A stretch of DNA of 64,000 nucleotides from Branchipolynoe longqiensis (taxonomy: Eukaryota > Annelida > Polychaeta > Phyllodocida > Polynoidae): the NCBI GenBank assembly GCA_030323885.1, contig CM059186.1, positions 175,095,047 through 175,159,046 of the forward strand, given 5' to 3'. The translations under genes and the position numbers were made by a program. Under the pieces are notes generated by a model, which did not search any database, was not told where the DNA came from, and worked only from the letters and a program-made list of their open reading frames with translations. Below, piece by piece: positions 1-10,475 of this stretch. How positions within the stretch are numbered: position 1 is the first letter of the stretch; each line of letters starts with the position of its first letter.

Positions 1-527
1 AGAGGGGGAACGAAAGAGGGGGAACGAAAGAGGGGGAACGAAAGAGGGGGAACGAAAGAGGGTGAACGAAAGAGGGGGAACGAAAGAGGGGGAACGAAAG
101 AGGGGGAACGGAAGAGGGGGAACGAAAGAGGGGGAACGAAAGAGGGGGAACGAAAGATGGGGAACGAAAGAGGGGGAACGAAAGAGGGGGAACGGAAGAG
201 AGGGAACGGAAGAGGGGGAACGAAAGAGGGGGAACGAAAGAGGGGGAACAAAAGAGGGGGAACGAAAGAGGAGGAACGAAAGAGGGGGAACGAAAGAGGG
301 GGAACGAAAGAGGGGGAACAAAATAGGGGGAACGAAAGAGGGGGAACGAAAGAGGGGGAACGAAAGAGGGGGAATGAAAGAGAGGAGATTGTAAGAGGGG
401 GAAATGGAAGAGGAGGAATGGAAGAGGGGGAATGGAAGAGGAGGGAATGGAAGGGGAGGGAATGGAAGAGGAGGGAATGGAAGAGGAGGGAATGGAGGAG
501 GGGGAATGGAAGAGGGGGAATGGAAGG
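1..527. repeat. 14-bp minisatellite (GGGGGAACGAAAGA)n, continuing off the left edge
   Basis: About 27 near-perfect copies of a purine-only-plus-one-C 14-mer run from the first base to about 385. They then drift into a GGGGGAATGGAAGA version (C to T) up to 527. The array is cut by the window edge. Long open frames here (KRGNERGGTKEGE-type) only reflect the absence of stops in the repeat and are not genes. One strand is almost pure purine, so triplex or slippage behaviour is plausible. Confidence 0.95.
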
Positions 528-545
528 ATACACACATAACACACT

Positions 546-715
546 ATGTCGTCGGGCAAAGTCGGGCAAAGTCGGGCAAAGTCAGGCAAAGTCGGGCAAA
601 GTCAGGCAAAGTCGGGCAAAGTCGGGCAAAGTCGGGCAAAGTCAGGCAAAGTCGGGCAAAGTCAGCCAAAGTCAGGCAAAGTCAGGCAAAGTCGGGCAAA
701 GTCAGTCAAAAGCCA
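546..715. repeat. 10-bp tandem repeat (GTCGGGCAAA)n
   Basis: About 16 copies of GTCGGGCAAA / GTCAGGCAAA in strict 10-bp register. It follows CACACTATGTCGTCGGG (542-556), which resembles the CACACTACGACG end of the fold-back elements at 17460 and 49539. The array may therefore be the inside of a damaged fold-back element (inference). Confidence 0.9.
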
Positions 716-759
716 AGCGTCACCACACGTCAAGCGTAAATAATCGCTCCAAAAGCGAT

Positions 760-903
760 TCGTGACGCACGCGCGACGCACGCGCGAGAAACGCACGCGC
801 CAGTGTGTTTGGGTTCTCTTTATTACATACATTTTGATTTTTTACGCACGCGTGACGCTTGACGCACGCGCGAGATACGCGTCCAGTGTGTTCGCAGCTT
901 TAG
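760..903. mobile_element. Decayed fold-back element end with iterated GACGCACGCGCGAG words
   Basis: Several imperfect GACGCACGCGCGAG units precede two similar ends, CGCCAGTGTGTTTGGG (about 799-814) and CGTCCAGTGTGTTCGCAGC (about 880-898). The second end abuts TTTAG, where an older retroposon fragment resumes at 902. This looks like the right end of a TTA-targeting TIR element. No matching left end is certain. Confidence 0.45.
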
Positions 904-990
904 CCTTCAGTTCTGTCAAGACCCTGTACCACAAGGCAACTCTGCAGGGCAGGGGCGTCAAACTCCCTGAGGTATTGCAATACCTGCAAT
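902..990 (-). mobile_element. Fragment of the RTE-tailed retroposon 5' module
   Basis: The stretch from TTCTGTCAAGACCCTGTACC to GGGGCGTCAAACTCCCTGAGG matches the reverse complement of the 5' part of the intact copy at 46389-46786. A piece (GTGGTTTACAA) is missing after CAAGGCA. The left side is interrupted by the fold-back end at 760-903. Confidence 0.75.
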
Positions 991-1255
991 ACCTGCATAG
1001 TAACACCCCTTCACAACCTCACAAAACTGCTCACCCTCTCATCTAGTAATCCCCAACAATGGAAATGAATTAGATCAGAATCATGTTCAGGGATTTCTTC
1101 ATCCGCAACCCCCTCCCCCTCCCCCCGAACACGTATGCATGCCCCATCACGTGCCTCGCGCTGAGTCTAATCACATGGAGGTTTTGAACCCGTTATCTGA
1201 TATCTGAGATTAAGAGAATGAACGGTTACCCGATCTTTCGGAAAGCGCATTTCTA

Positions 1256-1660
1256 TATTGGTACTCCCACCCATAAACCCAATTCGCATCCATAAACCCA
1301 CGTCCCATCCTTAAACTGATCTCCCGCCCATAAACCCTGCTCCCACCCATAAACCCAATTCCACCCATAACGCCACCTCCCGTCCTTAAAGTTTAAGTTA
1401 AACCCACCTCCCACCCGTACACGCATCTCCCTCCTATAAACCACTCTCCCACCTATATCCCTCCATCCCACCAATAAGCCCACCCTCCCACCTATATTCC
1501 CACCCTCCCATCATTAACCCCCCACCCATACACCCACCTTTCCACATATAAACCCACCCTTAAACCCACCTTCCACCCACATCCCCACCCTCCCACTTAT
1601 AAACCCATCCCCCCACCCATAAACCTACCCTCCCACAACAACAAGCATTGATACACATAA
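1256..1660. repeat. Degenerate C-rich tandem repeat (CCCACCCATAAACCCA)n
   Basis: Irregular 13-18-bp units built from CCCACC, CATAAACCC and CTATA words cover about 400 bp. Unit length varies, so this is an old array or a slippage region. The single long minus frame through it has repetitive Gly/Trp-rich composition and is not credible as a gene. The bases between 991 and 1255 show nothing recognisable. Confidence 0.75.
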
Positions 1661-1677
1661 CCCCATCCTCCCGTCTA

Positions 1678-1772
1678 CTCTCCCCCCCCCCCCTTCCCCC
1701 GCCTCCTCTTCTTCCTCCTCCTCGTGTTTCATTCCTTCATCTCCCCCCCCCCCCCTTCTCGCCCCGCTCCCC
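1678..1772. repeat. Poly-pyrimidine tract with two C runs
   Basis: C runs of about 12-13 bases near 1682 and 1743 flank a CCTCCTCTTCTTCCTCC stretch. Simple low-complexity sequence. Confidence 0.9.
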
Positions 1773-2715
1773 CCTCCTTCCTCCCACACGTCAAAACAAC
1801 TTCCATTCTAGTGGCTGACTTGCAGCGATGCGATTAGGCCAGCCAGCACTTTGACACTAAGTCACAACACGGCCACAATGGACGCAACGCCTAGATAATA
1901 TCTGTGGTATACCCTCTCCCCACACACAGACCCCACCCCCACCCCGCCCCGCAAAGCGTCCCTGAGCCACGTGACCGGGGCCCGAGCAATGCCGAGACGG
2001 CCCGACCCACTGCTCATTGTTACAACATAAGTGTCGTGAACAGAAAACATAAGGATATTCAGCACTGAAAGGAGCGAGACAACCAGCCACGTTTTAACCC
2101 GTTTGAGCTCGTTTGAACTTGGCGGAAATAGACTTTCCTCTTCTCGTGTTCGCGAGAACTCAGTGAGGCAGATTAGTTATCCGCAGCTTAATCAAAAACT
2201 TAATTTTTTTTTTCAATAACCAATATAAGTACAGCAAAATAGGATTTAAAGTATGTTATGATAGTGGAAGCTGACAATCTGGGTTATTTTTAAAAAAAGC
2301 ATTAAATCAACACATAGGACCTGACGGGTCGTTTTGCACATGGCACATGCTTTTGTCAACTCCCCTCGCGGTGTTCGATTTGAAATTCTAGCAACTCTAG
2401 ATTCTTGTTCACACATTATCACACATTTATGTATCTTTTGCACCGATTAAAGTGTTTGAAGTATATTTGAAATTTATCTACATCAAGTTCTGTTTAAATC
2501 ACACAATATCAGTACTTACAGAATGGGATCTCATCCTGCAAGGGCATGCTTGATATGTGACAGTGGTGACCTCTTTTTTCTCCTTTCCTCGCTGTGAACC
2601 CTCCTCACAGAAAAGCCATGCCAATTTGATGCCGACGATTCGCCGCCGTCCGCGTTACGTTGGTTACCGTCATGGCGCGGCTGTGAGGGGGTACATCATA
2701 TTACGGAAATAGCTC
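1773..2715. other. Unassigned stretch
   Basis: No ORF with recognisable protein content and no repeat matching others in the window. A T run lies near 2204. A GC-richer part (1940-2010) contains short C runs only. Confidence 0.4.
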
Positions 2716-3029
2716 GATAAAAGATTCACCCTGTAGGCGAAAACTATCTACATGCTGGGTAAATGAAATGAGCAGATAAATTCATAATTTAAGAAACAAA
2801 ACATATTCTTCACATATAGTTTAATGGACTTTAAAAGTGAAATCCATGGCATTCTATGGTCGCCATCTTGTCTTTTTGCATTCTCTCTCATTTCACCAAC
2901 TTTGCGCCAACATAAGTAGTCATTTGATACTGGAACCTGGGATTCGACTTCCTATGGAAGCAGTTTTCGCGGGTATTTAGACTATGTTGCCGTTCACCCC
3001 TACTGTATATAGGGGGTGAATCTTTTATC
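2716..3029. mobile_element. MITE with GATAAAAGATTCACCC terminal inverted repeats
   Basis: GATAAAAGATTCACCC at 2716-2731 is matched by its reverse complement at 3014-3029. The 314-bp interior is non-coding and contains CGCCATCTTGTCTTTTTGC. An inverted, longer relative lies at 32631-33045 and shares this interior, which confirms a dispersed family. Confidence 0.85.
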
Positions 3030-3351
3030 TAGGAAAGACTGTGTGCATTCAGCGTTATTTCTAACATGGCCTGCAAAGGTGTGCAACCCACACCCCCCAC
3101 ACACACAGCTGGTTGAGATGCGAGCCAAGTGCAGGTGTGTGGAGTTATCACCAATGCACACTAGCTTTTGTTAAAGCCCAGTGAAAGCTAACGCGAGGTA
3201 CAATCAACTCTGAATCAGTACCAACGTGGAATAGTGTGTTAATGGTGCATATGCACACACCATGTTCAGGGTTATTGTTTGTAACAGTTATCGCCTAGTA
3301 ACCTAGTGACTACGTGTTAATGCAGATTGGCGACTGTAGATATTGGGACCA
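3030..3351. other. Unassigned stretch
   Basis: Contains a short CA-rich run near 3090-3112 and nothing else I can support. Confidence 0.4.
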
Positions 3352-3747
3352 GGATCTGAAGCAAAGGGGGATATGATTGAAGTATTCAAATATCTCCATG
3401 GTATCTACAAGACAGGCAGCCCCCTTATCAGAGACTCCAACACCAGGACCAGAGGGCACTCCCTGAAGCTGAGGAAGCGGGACTCCAGACTGGACCTGCG
3501 ATACAACTTTTTCGGCTTTAGGGTGGTTGACCTGTGGAATTACCTGCCGGAAAGTGTCGTAGCAGCAGAGTTGGTGAACTGTTTCAAGTCCCGACTGGAT
3601 GCATACTGGTCAAGCATTACATATATCTTGGAGCCAGTGACAGTTGCTACGATCCACCATATCTGAAGAACTGTCTCCATTCCTATTGATTAAGAGTGGC
3701 TAACAGGTCCAAGGCCTATTATAGCTGTATCCTATTGATTGATTGAA
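3352..3747 (+). pseudogene. 5'-truncated non-LTR retrotransposon: C-terminal tail of a CR1/L2-like reverse transcriptase
   Basis: A frame from about 3352 to the stop at 3664-3666 encodes the characteristic C-terminal part of CR1/L2-type LINE ORF2. It has GDMIEVFKYLHGIY, then NTRTRGHSLKLRKR, then a D-x-R-x-NFF segment, R-VVDLWNYLPESVV and NCFKSRLDAYW. The reverse-transcriptase catalytic core is absent, so this is a dead 5'-truncated copy. A roughly 80-bp 3' untranslated tail ends in ATTGATTGATTG, the short tandem tail usual for these LINEs. The pseudogene at 8857-9360 is a relative (GDMIEVFK / SDMIEVFK). The family is identified from motif memory, and the exact clade is uncertain. Confidence 0.85.
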
Positions 3748-4071
3748 ACAAACTGTTCTGCAGTTCTGCCAAACAAACAAAACCAAGTCAGTGGTGTTGA
3801 CAGCAATGCACCAACTCAAACACTGTGACAGCTATTTGAATTAGGCGGAAACAAGTAGTACCATTGTTTCACAGTATACACTAATTTACATTTAAGATTC
3901 TAAATCCTGACTATATTTATATGTGCAATTAGCAATCTGCAGACCAGAGTATCGTGGGTTATGGTTCCCGAATTAAAAACCAATAATGGCAAGAAGCTTC
4001 AACTTGGATTTCCGATCCCCGATCAACAGAGTTCAAGTGTGAGGTTTGTAGAGTGTGAGGTTGACTTTGTC

Positions 4072-4276
4072 TTTGTTTGTACATTGGTTGATTGGTCTTT
4101 CTCATTCCACTGCTCCTTGTCCTAACCTAATAATGCCTAGCCTTGGCTAGGAAGCAAGAACTATACATTTTTAAGTTATTGGTTTGACTCGACCAGCGTT
4201 GAAACTCATGGGTTCGAATCCCACGACCTACCAAAACTGGAGATGGACCCTCAACTCATTATGCCATCACGTCTTG
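4072..4276 (-). mobile_element. tRNA-derived SINE, type B (Ser/Leu-like head, short tail)
   Basis: In reverse orientation, a degenerate head (ACGTGATGGC-ATAATGAGTTGAG) and a B-box-like GGGATTCGAACCCATG precede GACTCGACC-type and CTAATAATGCC-type segments. It then ends in the type-B tail GGAATGAGAAAGACCAATC. The same tail appears at 18637 and 54788. Type A copies share the head and the GCATTATTAGGATAGG region but continue into a different body. Confidence 0.75.
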
Positions 4277-4612
4277 ATGTGCAAGCATCACATTCATGAG
4301 TATGTATAGTGCTAGCTTCGAGTGGTGTCAATCCCCAGCGAAGTCAAACCAAATATTTGATAGATGTTGACACCTTGCCTGGCACCCGACATTGATGGTT
4401 GACTCAATGCGCAAGGACTGGTTGGCTCAGTGCCTTCATAATGGACTTGAATGGGGTGTCGGCTGGTGAGTGGTGCTTGTGGAACACCAGTTCTGTGGAG
4501 GACCATTATAAAGTTACCATAATCCACAAGTGAGAACATCTCCTGGCAAGATTTAAAATCCCCAATGAACCAAACCACACCAAATTATGCATAAGTTTAA
4601 CCTGCTTAAAAT
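4277..4612. other. Mostly unassigned, with a short SINE fragment
   Basis: 4407-4432 (GCGCAAGGACTGGTTGGCTCAG) matches the middle of the type-A SINE. The rest is not recognised. Confidence 0.5.
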
Positions 4613-5166
4613 AGCATAAACCGACGGCTTTGAGTTTCTGACACTTTTTAAAAGATACATATATTATATTGATTGGTATGATTAGTAATCTACCTTAATT
4701 TAATTTGAAATCACATTTACTTTGATTGGTAATCTACCTTATTTCAGTTTGAAATCACATTTATTTTGAATGGTAACTTTGGGGATATGAAAAAAAAAAA
4801 CAAAAACCCGTTGGCGTGGACATAACAATTCTGACACTATCGGCTTCAGCAGAAACATGTTTTATTAAAGGAGCATAGTTCGATGGGTTTGAGTTTATGC
4901 CGTATTTTGAGATAAATATATTAGATTAATCGTTATTATCTACCTTACTTTAGTTTGATGTAACGTGTATTATGAATGACTACCTTTGAATTGAAACCTT
5001 GCCTGGTTAATTTTGGCGTGCACATAACACTTGTGACCCCATAGCCTTCAGCTGTAACAAGTTCTATTATATATTGAATTAGTATATCCCCTTTAGACAG
5101 TAACAAGTGTTTAATAAATGCACCAGTATCTAAATTGGATATGGAGAATCAAATCTTTATATAATA
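4613..5166. mobile_element. Two decayed copies of the TTAA-flanked MITE (family T)
   Basis: 4620-4862 carries internal family-T words (TAATCTACCTTA, GGTAACTTTGG, CTGACAC, GGCTTCAGCAG). From 4863 a second copy begins (TTAAAGGAGCATAGTTCGATGG). It runs to CACCAGTATCTAAATTGGATATGG, where the fold-back element at 5167 interrupts it. Confidence 0.7.
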
Positions 5167-5335
5167 CCCCAGTCACACTACAGCTTGTGACCACTTTGCG
5201 ACCACCTTAGACCAAAAAACCCACAGTCACCAGTAATGTCCTTGTGACCAAAACAATGGTTGCCGACGTCTGGGCATCATGGGTGAATGTGGGTTCTTTG
5301 GTCTAAAGTGGTCGCAAGCTGTAGTGTGACTGGGG
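5167..5335. mobile_element. Small fold-back element, CCCCAGTCACACTACAGCTTG ends (family F)
   Basis: The left arm, beginning CCCCAGTCACACTACAGC, pairs with the right arm ending GCTGTAGTGTGACTGGGG. With small indels the arms pair for about 55-60 of 169 bp, leaving a short loop. It is the shortest element carrying the CCC.GTCACACTA core shared with 17460, 28870 and 49539, and in part with 6218. No coding capacity. Confidence 0.85.
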
Positions 5336-5336
5336 C

Positions 5337-5828
5337 TTAAAGTTGCATGATCGATGGTTTAGAGTTTCTGTCATTTTCTGAGATAAATACATTAGATTGC
5401 AGACAATCAAATAACTTATCAGCAGCTACTGCTTGGTAAGACAACCCCAAAACTACAGCTGGCCAGCATTGAAAACAAGCCTGGGTACCCGGGCTTACCT
5501 GCTGTGGACAGTATAAATAGAGCCTCAATAAAAAAAAAAAAAAGATTCATACCTTACTTTAGTTTGAGGTAACTTTTACTTTAGATGGTTAACTTTGGAG
5601 ATATTTAAAGTACAGCCATACAATATTAATGTTGGCAAGCATGCCAAAACTCTGACACCTTAGGCGTCTGCAGTACCACGTACTCTTAAATTGCATGTGT
5701 ATTCCCTTCAGTGTGATGGCAAGTGTTTAATGAGTGCACCAGTATCTAAGTTAAATATGTAGAATCAAATCTAGATAATTGTTTTGGTTTTGAAATTTTG
5801 ACTTTTTCATGGGACTATGCAACTTTAA
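5337..5828. mobile_element. Family-T MITE with TTAA flanks, carrying an insert
   Basis: TTAA then AGTTGCATGATCGATGG begins the copy at 5337. GGGACTATGCAACT then TTAA closes it at 5828. Internal family words are intact (CTGACACC, CACCAGTATCTAAGTTA, TCAAATCTAGATAATTG). An A-tailed insert at about 5401-5543 lengthens it. Confidence 0.8.
5401..5543 (+). mobile_element. A-tailed retroposed fragment inside a MITE
   Basis: About 143 bp not belonging to the MITE sit between GATTGC and GATTCAT. They end in AGCCTCAATAAA followed directly by a pure A run. A polyadenylation-like AATAAA merging into the A tail and a short GATT.CA flanking repeat suggest LINE-mediated insertion of a small transcript. The source is not recognised. 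Confidence 0.5.
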
Positions 5829-6217
5829 GTGTTTAGCTTTTTAGAAAATGACATGCTTCTATCAAATAGTGCAGCCTTACCATCAGCTCGCCATGATGTA
5901 GAAATCAGTGGATGATTCACCTTAAATAAACAACGCTATTGCCACTGAAGACCATCCCAACCAACATCAACAAACAACTGCCTGCTTGACAACGCCTGGG
6001 TGTACATCAATTGCGGACTTCAAATAAAACATTGCAATCGGAGAGCACACCTCACACTTCAGCCGATACGGTGAAGGCAGCGTTGTTTGTGACATTCATT
6101 TACTTTGCTCGCTTAGTTAAATCTGCATAGTCCGATACAAATATCAAATTTGTCAAAAAGCAAAATATTGATCTAGATTTGAACCAATATGTTCAACTTA
6201 GGTACTTGTGTGCTAAA
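5829..6217. other. Unassigned stretch
   Basis: No supported ORF or repeat. A short family-T-like word (ATATCAAATTTGTCAAAAAGC...ATTGATCTAGATTTGA) lies at about 6140-6182. Confidence 0.4.
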
Positions 6218-6794
6218 GCCCCAGTCACACATAGCCGGACGAGCCCCAGATTTTGAGCCGGACCACCCATGGACCAACGGCCAGGACTGTCCTGGGCCCC
6301 CACGGATAAAATCACTGTTTTCGACGATTTTTGCCTTGCAGTCACACTTTCCCGGACGAGCCCCGGACGAGTCCCAGACCGCCCTGTACCACCCCCGGAC
6401 TGGCCCCTGATGAGGCCGGACCACCCCCGGACCACCCCCGGACTATCCCGGATCACCCCCGGTCTTACGGGGGCAGCCCGGGAGTGGTCCATGGCTAGGC
6501 CAGGGGTAGTCCTGGATAATCCGGGGATGGTCCAGGTCAAACCATGGCTCAAAATGACCCCGGACCAACCGGTCCACCCTGGACCACCCCCGAAATACCC
6601 GGACCACCCCCGGACCACCCCAGATCAGGCCGGATTGAGCCCGGATCGCAAAATCACCCGGACCGCCCCAGATGTTTTAAACATTTTAAAACATCCGGGG
6701 CTGACCCCGGACGGCGCCGGACGGGCCACGGGTCAGGCCGGATCAGGGGGTGTCGGCACGGATGAGCCCCTGATCCGGGTATGTGTGACTGGGG
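6218..6794. mobile_element. Fold-back element with CCGGACCACC words (family F)
   Basis: GCCCCAGTCACACATAGCCGG at the left is matched by GGGTATGTGTGACTGGGG at the right, a 15-base perfect outer TIR. The 577-bp interior is dense in CCGGACCACC, CCCCGGAC, CCGGGG and their complements, so both strands read as variations on one GC-rich word. The right end abuts an RTE fragment (ACCATCAAGAGAAACC), so the element sits in a LINE copy. The many long frames are compositional artefacts. Confidence 0.85.
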
Positions 6795-6795
6795 T

Positions 6796-6947
6796 ACCAT
6801 CAAGAGAAACCTGAAGCTGAGAGACATTAAGACCGACTCATGGACGCAACTCTCACAGCAGAGAGCTAAATGGAGAGCGGCAGTCAAGTAATGAAAGCAG
6901 TCTTTGTCGCATCGCGACCAACAGCACGATGATGATGATGATGATTA
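6796..6947 (+). pseudogene. RTE-like LINE: last part of ORF2 and 3' end
   Basis: The frame ACC ATC AAG AGA AAC to TAA (6889-6891) reads TIKRNLKLRDIKTDSWTQL followed by SQQRAKWRAAVK and a stop. This is the C-terminus typical of RTE-type endonuclease-reverse transcriptases. A short 3' UTR (GAAAGCAGTCTTTGTCGCAT) leads into a (GAT)n tail. The same 3' end closes the retroposons at 46389-46786, 33219-33625 and 60086-60373, which defines their shared mobilising LINE. Confidence 0.8.
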
Positions 6948-7428
6948 TTGCATAGAATGACATACTAAGTCAATTTAATATAAACTGTTACTACTGAAAC
7001 CCATGTGGAGATTTGACAAGGGCGCAAATATTAATTGTGCATCTTTCCACTTGAAATATCTCCAAAGGTAGTCATTGCAAAGCAAAGTTACTTCACAGTA
7101 AAGTAGGGTAGATTATAATCATCAACCTAATATATGAAGAGTTCAGGCGCAAAACCCCGTAAATGCCAAGCCAAAAGATTTGCTAAACATTGCAATCAAA
7201 CCTTCAACAAGTTTATTATTTTTACATTCCTACTTGTTAGTTAATTGATCCATAGTCATGTGATCATAAGAAAAAGTGGAATTAGCGAGAATTAAAATTA
7301 TTTTCAAGTAAGAATCTTTTATTGAAACTACATTTTTGGATTTGCGGTTTTGGGGATTTGCGCCTGAACTCTTCATATGTATCGCAGATAATGAGAGAAA
7401 CTCAAAAGCATCTGACTTTGCAACTTAA
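6948..7428. mobile_element. Family-T MITE (left end lost), split by another MITE
   Basis: Internal family-T words in reverse order (GTCAATTTAATATAAACTGTTAC, TGAAATATCTCCAAAGGTAG) continue to a right end with TCTGACTTTGCAACTTAA at 7428. The element at 7134-7377 interrupts it at CCTAATAT / GTATCGCAG. Confidence 0.75.
7134..7377. mobile_element. MITE with ATGAAGAGTTCAGGCGC inverted ends, nested
   Basis: ATGAAGAGTTCAGGCGCAAA (7134-7153) pairs with the complementary end finishing TGCGCCTGAACTCTTCAT (7377). It is 244 bp long, non-coding, and inserted in the family-T copy around it. Only one copy was found in the window. Confidence 0.8.
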
Positions 7429-8203
7429 ATGGCGGCTGTGTGGTGGAGGGGACTAGGAGGGAAGGGGGTCATTGGGACGCTCTTCTATGGTGCAGAGTGC
7501 TTTGTAGTGTATACAAACAATGGTTAGCAGTTTGACCTTTCTCTTCACTCCTTAACTAGAGTCAAATCGGAAGGTCAGAACCGAATCCACAAATCGAACT
7601 GGCCTCCACTGACATTCAGGGAATGAGAAAAGACCTTGTGACCCTCAACCTCTTATTAGTCCCATTAGGAGATGCTACGTGGAAGGAGTTAGTTTCCATT
7701 AACGATAACTCTGAAGGATGAGGTTGGTGCCAGAAAGTTCAGGGAGGTGAGGGTGGCTTCCCGCGTGAGTGTTCAAGGCGCTAAATCTTCTAGCAGAGTA
7801 TACATACAGATGCAGGGTGATAAAAATGGCGTTGGAAATCACACAGTAGATTATGGGAGCACATAGTTATATCGTTATTGGACCAATTACATTCACTAAT
7901 TTAGCAGGTGCAAGAGGAAAAGCTTTCCCTGACAAGGCCATTAACACTTATTTGGAAATAAGCACACCAATTAAAAATAATTTGATTTCAGCTCTGGTAA
8001 TATTGTAAGAGTGCTAGATGCTTCATAGCATAATGATTTGTCGCCTGGCGCACACTAAGTGATATTGGGGATACAATTAATAAACTCGTGATCGGAGACT
8101 CCCATTTATGGACTCAATTCAATTGAAATATCTGGCACAGGAATATGCAAAGTTGTGCATGCCACATAATGCTGGTGGTACTCTCGACCATGTGACCAAT
8201 TTA
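7429..8203. other. Unassigned stretch
   Basis: Apparently unique sequence. No ORF with protein-like content and no inverted or tandem structure noticed. Confidence 0.4.
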
Positions 8204-8520
8204 TTGAAGTTGCATAGTCTGATAGTTTCAAGTTTCTGTCATTTTTTCTGCGATAAATAATGGTTATAATCTCCCTCACTTTAGTTTGAAGTAACTTTCA
8301 TTTTAAATGGCTAACTTTTGAGATATTTGAAGTGTAAACCTGTCAAATTAGGTTTGGTAAGCATGCCAAAGCTCTGACACCATAGGCTTCTATAGTAACA
8401 GGTTTTGTCATTTTAATTCTTAATAAGTGAATCAGTCTCTAAGTCAGATATGTAGAATGAAATCTAGATAATTGTTTTGGTTTTGAAAAGTTGATGCTTC
8501 ATCGGACTATGCAGCTATAA
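8204..8520. mobile_element. Family-T MITE, complete but diverged
   Basis: TTGAAGTTGCATAGTCTGAT at the left and CATCGGACTATGCAGCTATAA at the right. The 317 bp contain the usual interior (GAAGTAACTTTC, AGCATGCCAAAGCTCTGACACC, GAAATCTAGATAATTG). The flanking TTAA is mutated on both sides. Confidence 0.85.
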
Positions 8521-8856
8521 GTGAGAGCATGTCTGGTACCTTAAAATGGCAGCCCCTTATCCCCGATCAAGGGTCATTGATTCCCAACATTGCCTAGTGT
8601 CTGCTAGGCAAATTGGGCGGTCAATGTCATAGCCACTAATACTGGTAAGATAATATGTCACATCACTGGTTTCTTTAATAGCACCAGCTTAAAGTATGAT
8701 ATTCTATGCGTGTACATTTTAAAAGAAAAATATGAGGCGGCTAAATTCACCCTATTAAATAGCGAAATAAATAGCGAATGGTAGACAGGAAATTTGAACA
8801 CTTATTTGTCTCTCATTTTTGCTTGAGTGCAAGTAAATATGCAACACAAGGAATAA

Positions 8857-9360
8857 TTAGTAGCATGTGGTGAATAAGGGGTCAAATTTCCCTGGATCAT
8901 CAACCCATGCTTTTTCTAATCTGTTCTTGAATGAATTTATTGACTCGGCATCAATAACATTTTGTGGGAGACTGTTCCATATATTTATGATCCTGTTTGA
9001 GAAACTGTGTTGCCTTAACTTTGAAATGGCTCTGGGTTTTACTAGTTTGAGAGTATGGCCTCAACTGCCTTCTCTTTTATTCAAGGTGAAAAATTGGTTT
9101 ATATGTAGTTTATCAAAACCTTTCATAATTTTAAATACTTCAATCATGTCACTTCTTTTCCTTCTGTAGGAAAGGGTAGGAAGTTTCAATTCCCTAAGCC
9201 TTTGTTCATAGGGTAAGTCCTTTATAACTGCAACTAGTTTTGTTGCACGTCTCTGAACCTTTTCGATCTCCAGAATATCTTTCCGAAAAATGGGGCTCCA
9301 AATTTGTGGACGGTATTCCAAAATTGGCCTAACAAGAGACTTAAATAGAATGAGAAAATT
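8857..9360 (-). pseudogene. CR1/L2-like LINE reverse transcriptase C-terminus with one in-frame stop
   Basis: Reading leftward from about 9360, one frame gives ILFKSLVRPILEYRPQIWSP, then a segment with KVQRRATKLV and LPYEQRLRELKLPTLSYRR, then DMIEVFKIMKG. A TGA at 9061-9063 follows where related elements have an Arg before GHTLKL. The same frame continues with GHTLKLVKPR, NRIINIWNSLPQNVI and INSFKNRLEKAW to a TAA at 8857-8859. One nonsense change otherwise leaves the frame intact, so this is a fairly young but 5'-truncated copy. It is homologous to the fragment at 3352. Confidence 0.88.
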
Positions 9361-9713
9361 GTTCTTGTTGAGGTGATGGAAAGTTGGAAAGTTCTTTTAA
9401 TTATAGTTGGAAAGTTCTTTTAATTATAATTATTGTTCCCAGTGTCTGACAAAAAAAGGGAAGTAAAATAATTTAGTCTAAAATAGGAATGACTCACCTC
9501 TAATAGGAGTATATTATTTTCCCAAGCACATAAACAAACACACTCGAGGAGGCTAAATATTTCTGCAAGATACATAAGAAGGTTCACATCAAACTGTATT
9601 TCAAGAAGTGCCACACTGGTCAGTGCCGTCTTATCGCATAGGCACACTGGGCAATTTGCCTTGGGGATGCTGCGATTTTTAAGGGGCCCCAAACTCAATT
9701 AATGTTCATATTA
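9361..9713. other. Unassigned, with a short local duplication
   Basis: GTTGGAAAGTTCTTTTAATTAT occurs twice in tandem near 9384-9428. The rest, up to the MITE at 9714, contains AAGGGGCCCC, which reappears near 10077 on the other side of that MITE. Confidence 0.5.
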
Positions 9714-10051
9714 TTAAAGCTGCATAGTCTGATGAAAGCATCAAATTTTCAAAACCGAAACAATTATCTAGATTTGATTTGACATATCTAACTTAGATAC
9801 TGATTCGCTGATTAAATATTTGTTCCTGCATAAAAGGAGGCATACTCGTACTGAGTCAATTTAACAAAAACAGTTACTGCTGAAGTCTATGGTGTCAGAG
9901 TTTTGGTGTGCTTGCCAAAACTAATTTGATATGTTTGCACATCATATATCTCAACGGTTAGCCATTTAAAATGAAATGTACAACAATCAATCTAATGTAT
10001 TTATCTCAGAAAATGACATGAACTCACACCCATCGGACTATGCAGCTTTAA
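9714..10051. mobile_element. Family-T MITE, complete, TTAA on both sides
   Basis: TTAA-AGCTGCATAGTCTGATG at the left and CATCGGACTATGCAGCT-TTAA at the right, 338 bp including flanks. The interior reads in the opposite orientation to the copy at 8204. It is one of the best-preserved copies. Confidence 0.9.
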
Positions 10052-10475
10052 AAAGAAGTGGGGAATGATTGGGGATTAGGGGCCCCAGTACACGTCCTAG
10101 GGGCTATAAGTATTCCTAAGAGGGCCCTGATGCCGGTGTTTTTTGAGTGGTGTGTGATTTTGGTGGACTCATCACAAAACCACACGGATGTAGCCTCCGT
10201 GGGTTGTGATTATAGTAGGCTATTGGGTTGATATAATGGTCACCACCCACTGCATCAGTGAATGTAATGCACTACATGTCGCTTACTTAAGGTGTGGTTA
10301 GTGTTTACATTGCTTTTAGTATAACCCTCCTCTGCAATAATCTGATAGCAGCAGCTGGTTAGTCCGACTGAGTAAGGTTACTTTCTGCTGTTATCGCCCA
10401 TGGCTATTTACCTGACATAGCAATGGTTGGTGGCTACCCAAACATGAGAAACACCAATGGCTCAGCTACAACATA
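10052..10475. other. Unassigned stretch
   Basis: No protein-like ORF. Contains AGGGGCCCC near 10078. Nothing else recognised. Confidence 0.4.

Noticed and set aside
62..765. Open frames with KRGNERGGTKEGE-type repeats
   Set aside because: The frames are open in several registers because the 14-bp and 10-bp repeat units lack stops. There is no domain and no start context.
6173..6887. 141- and 181-codon frames in the CCGGACCACC region
   Set aside because: Both strands are open because of the repeated GC-rich word. The sequence is a fold-back element.
9667..10110. AGGGGCCCC on both sides of the MITE at 9714, considered as its true ends
   Set aside because: The TTAA-AGCTGC boundaries are supported by other copies. 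The GGGGCCCC words are more likely ends or scraps of an older host repeat.
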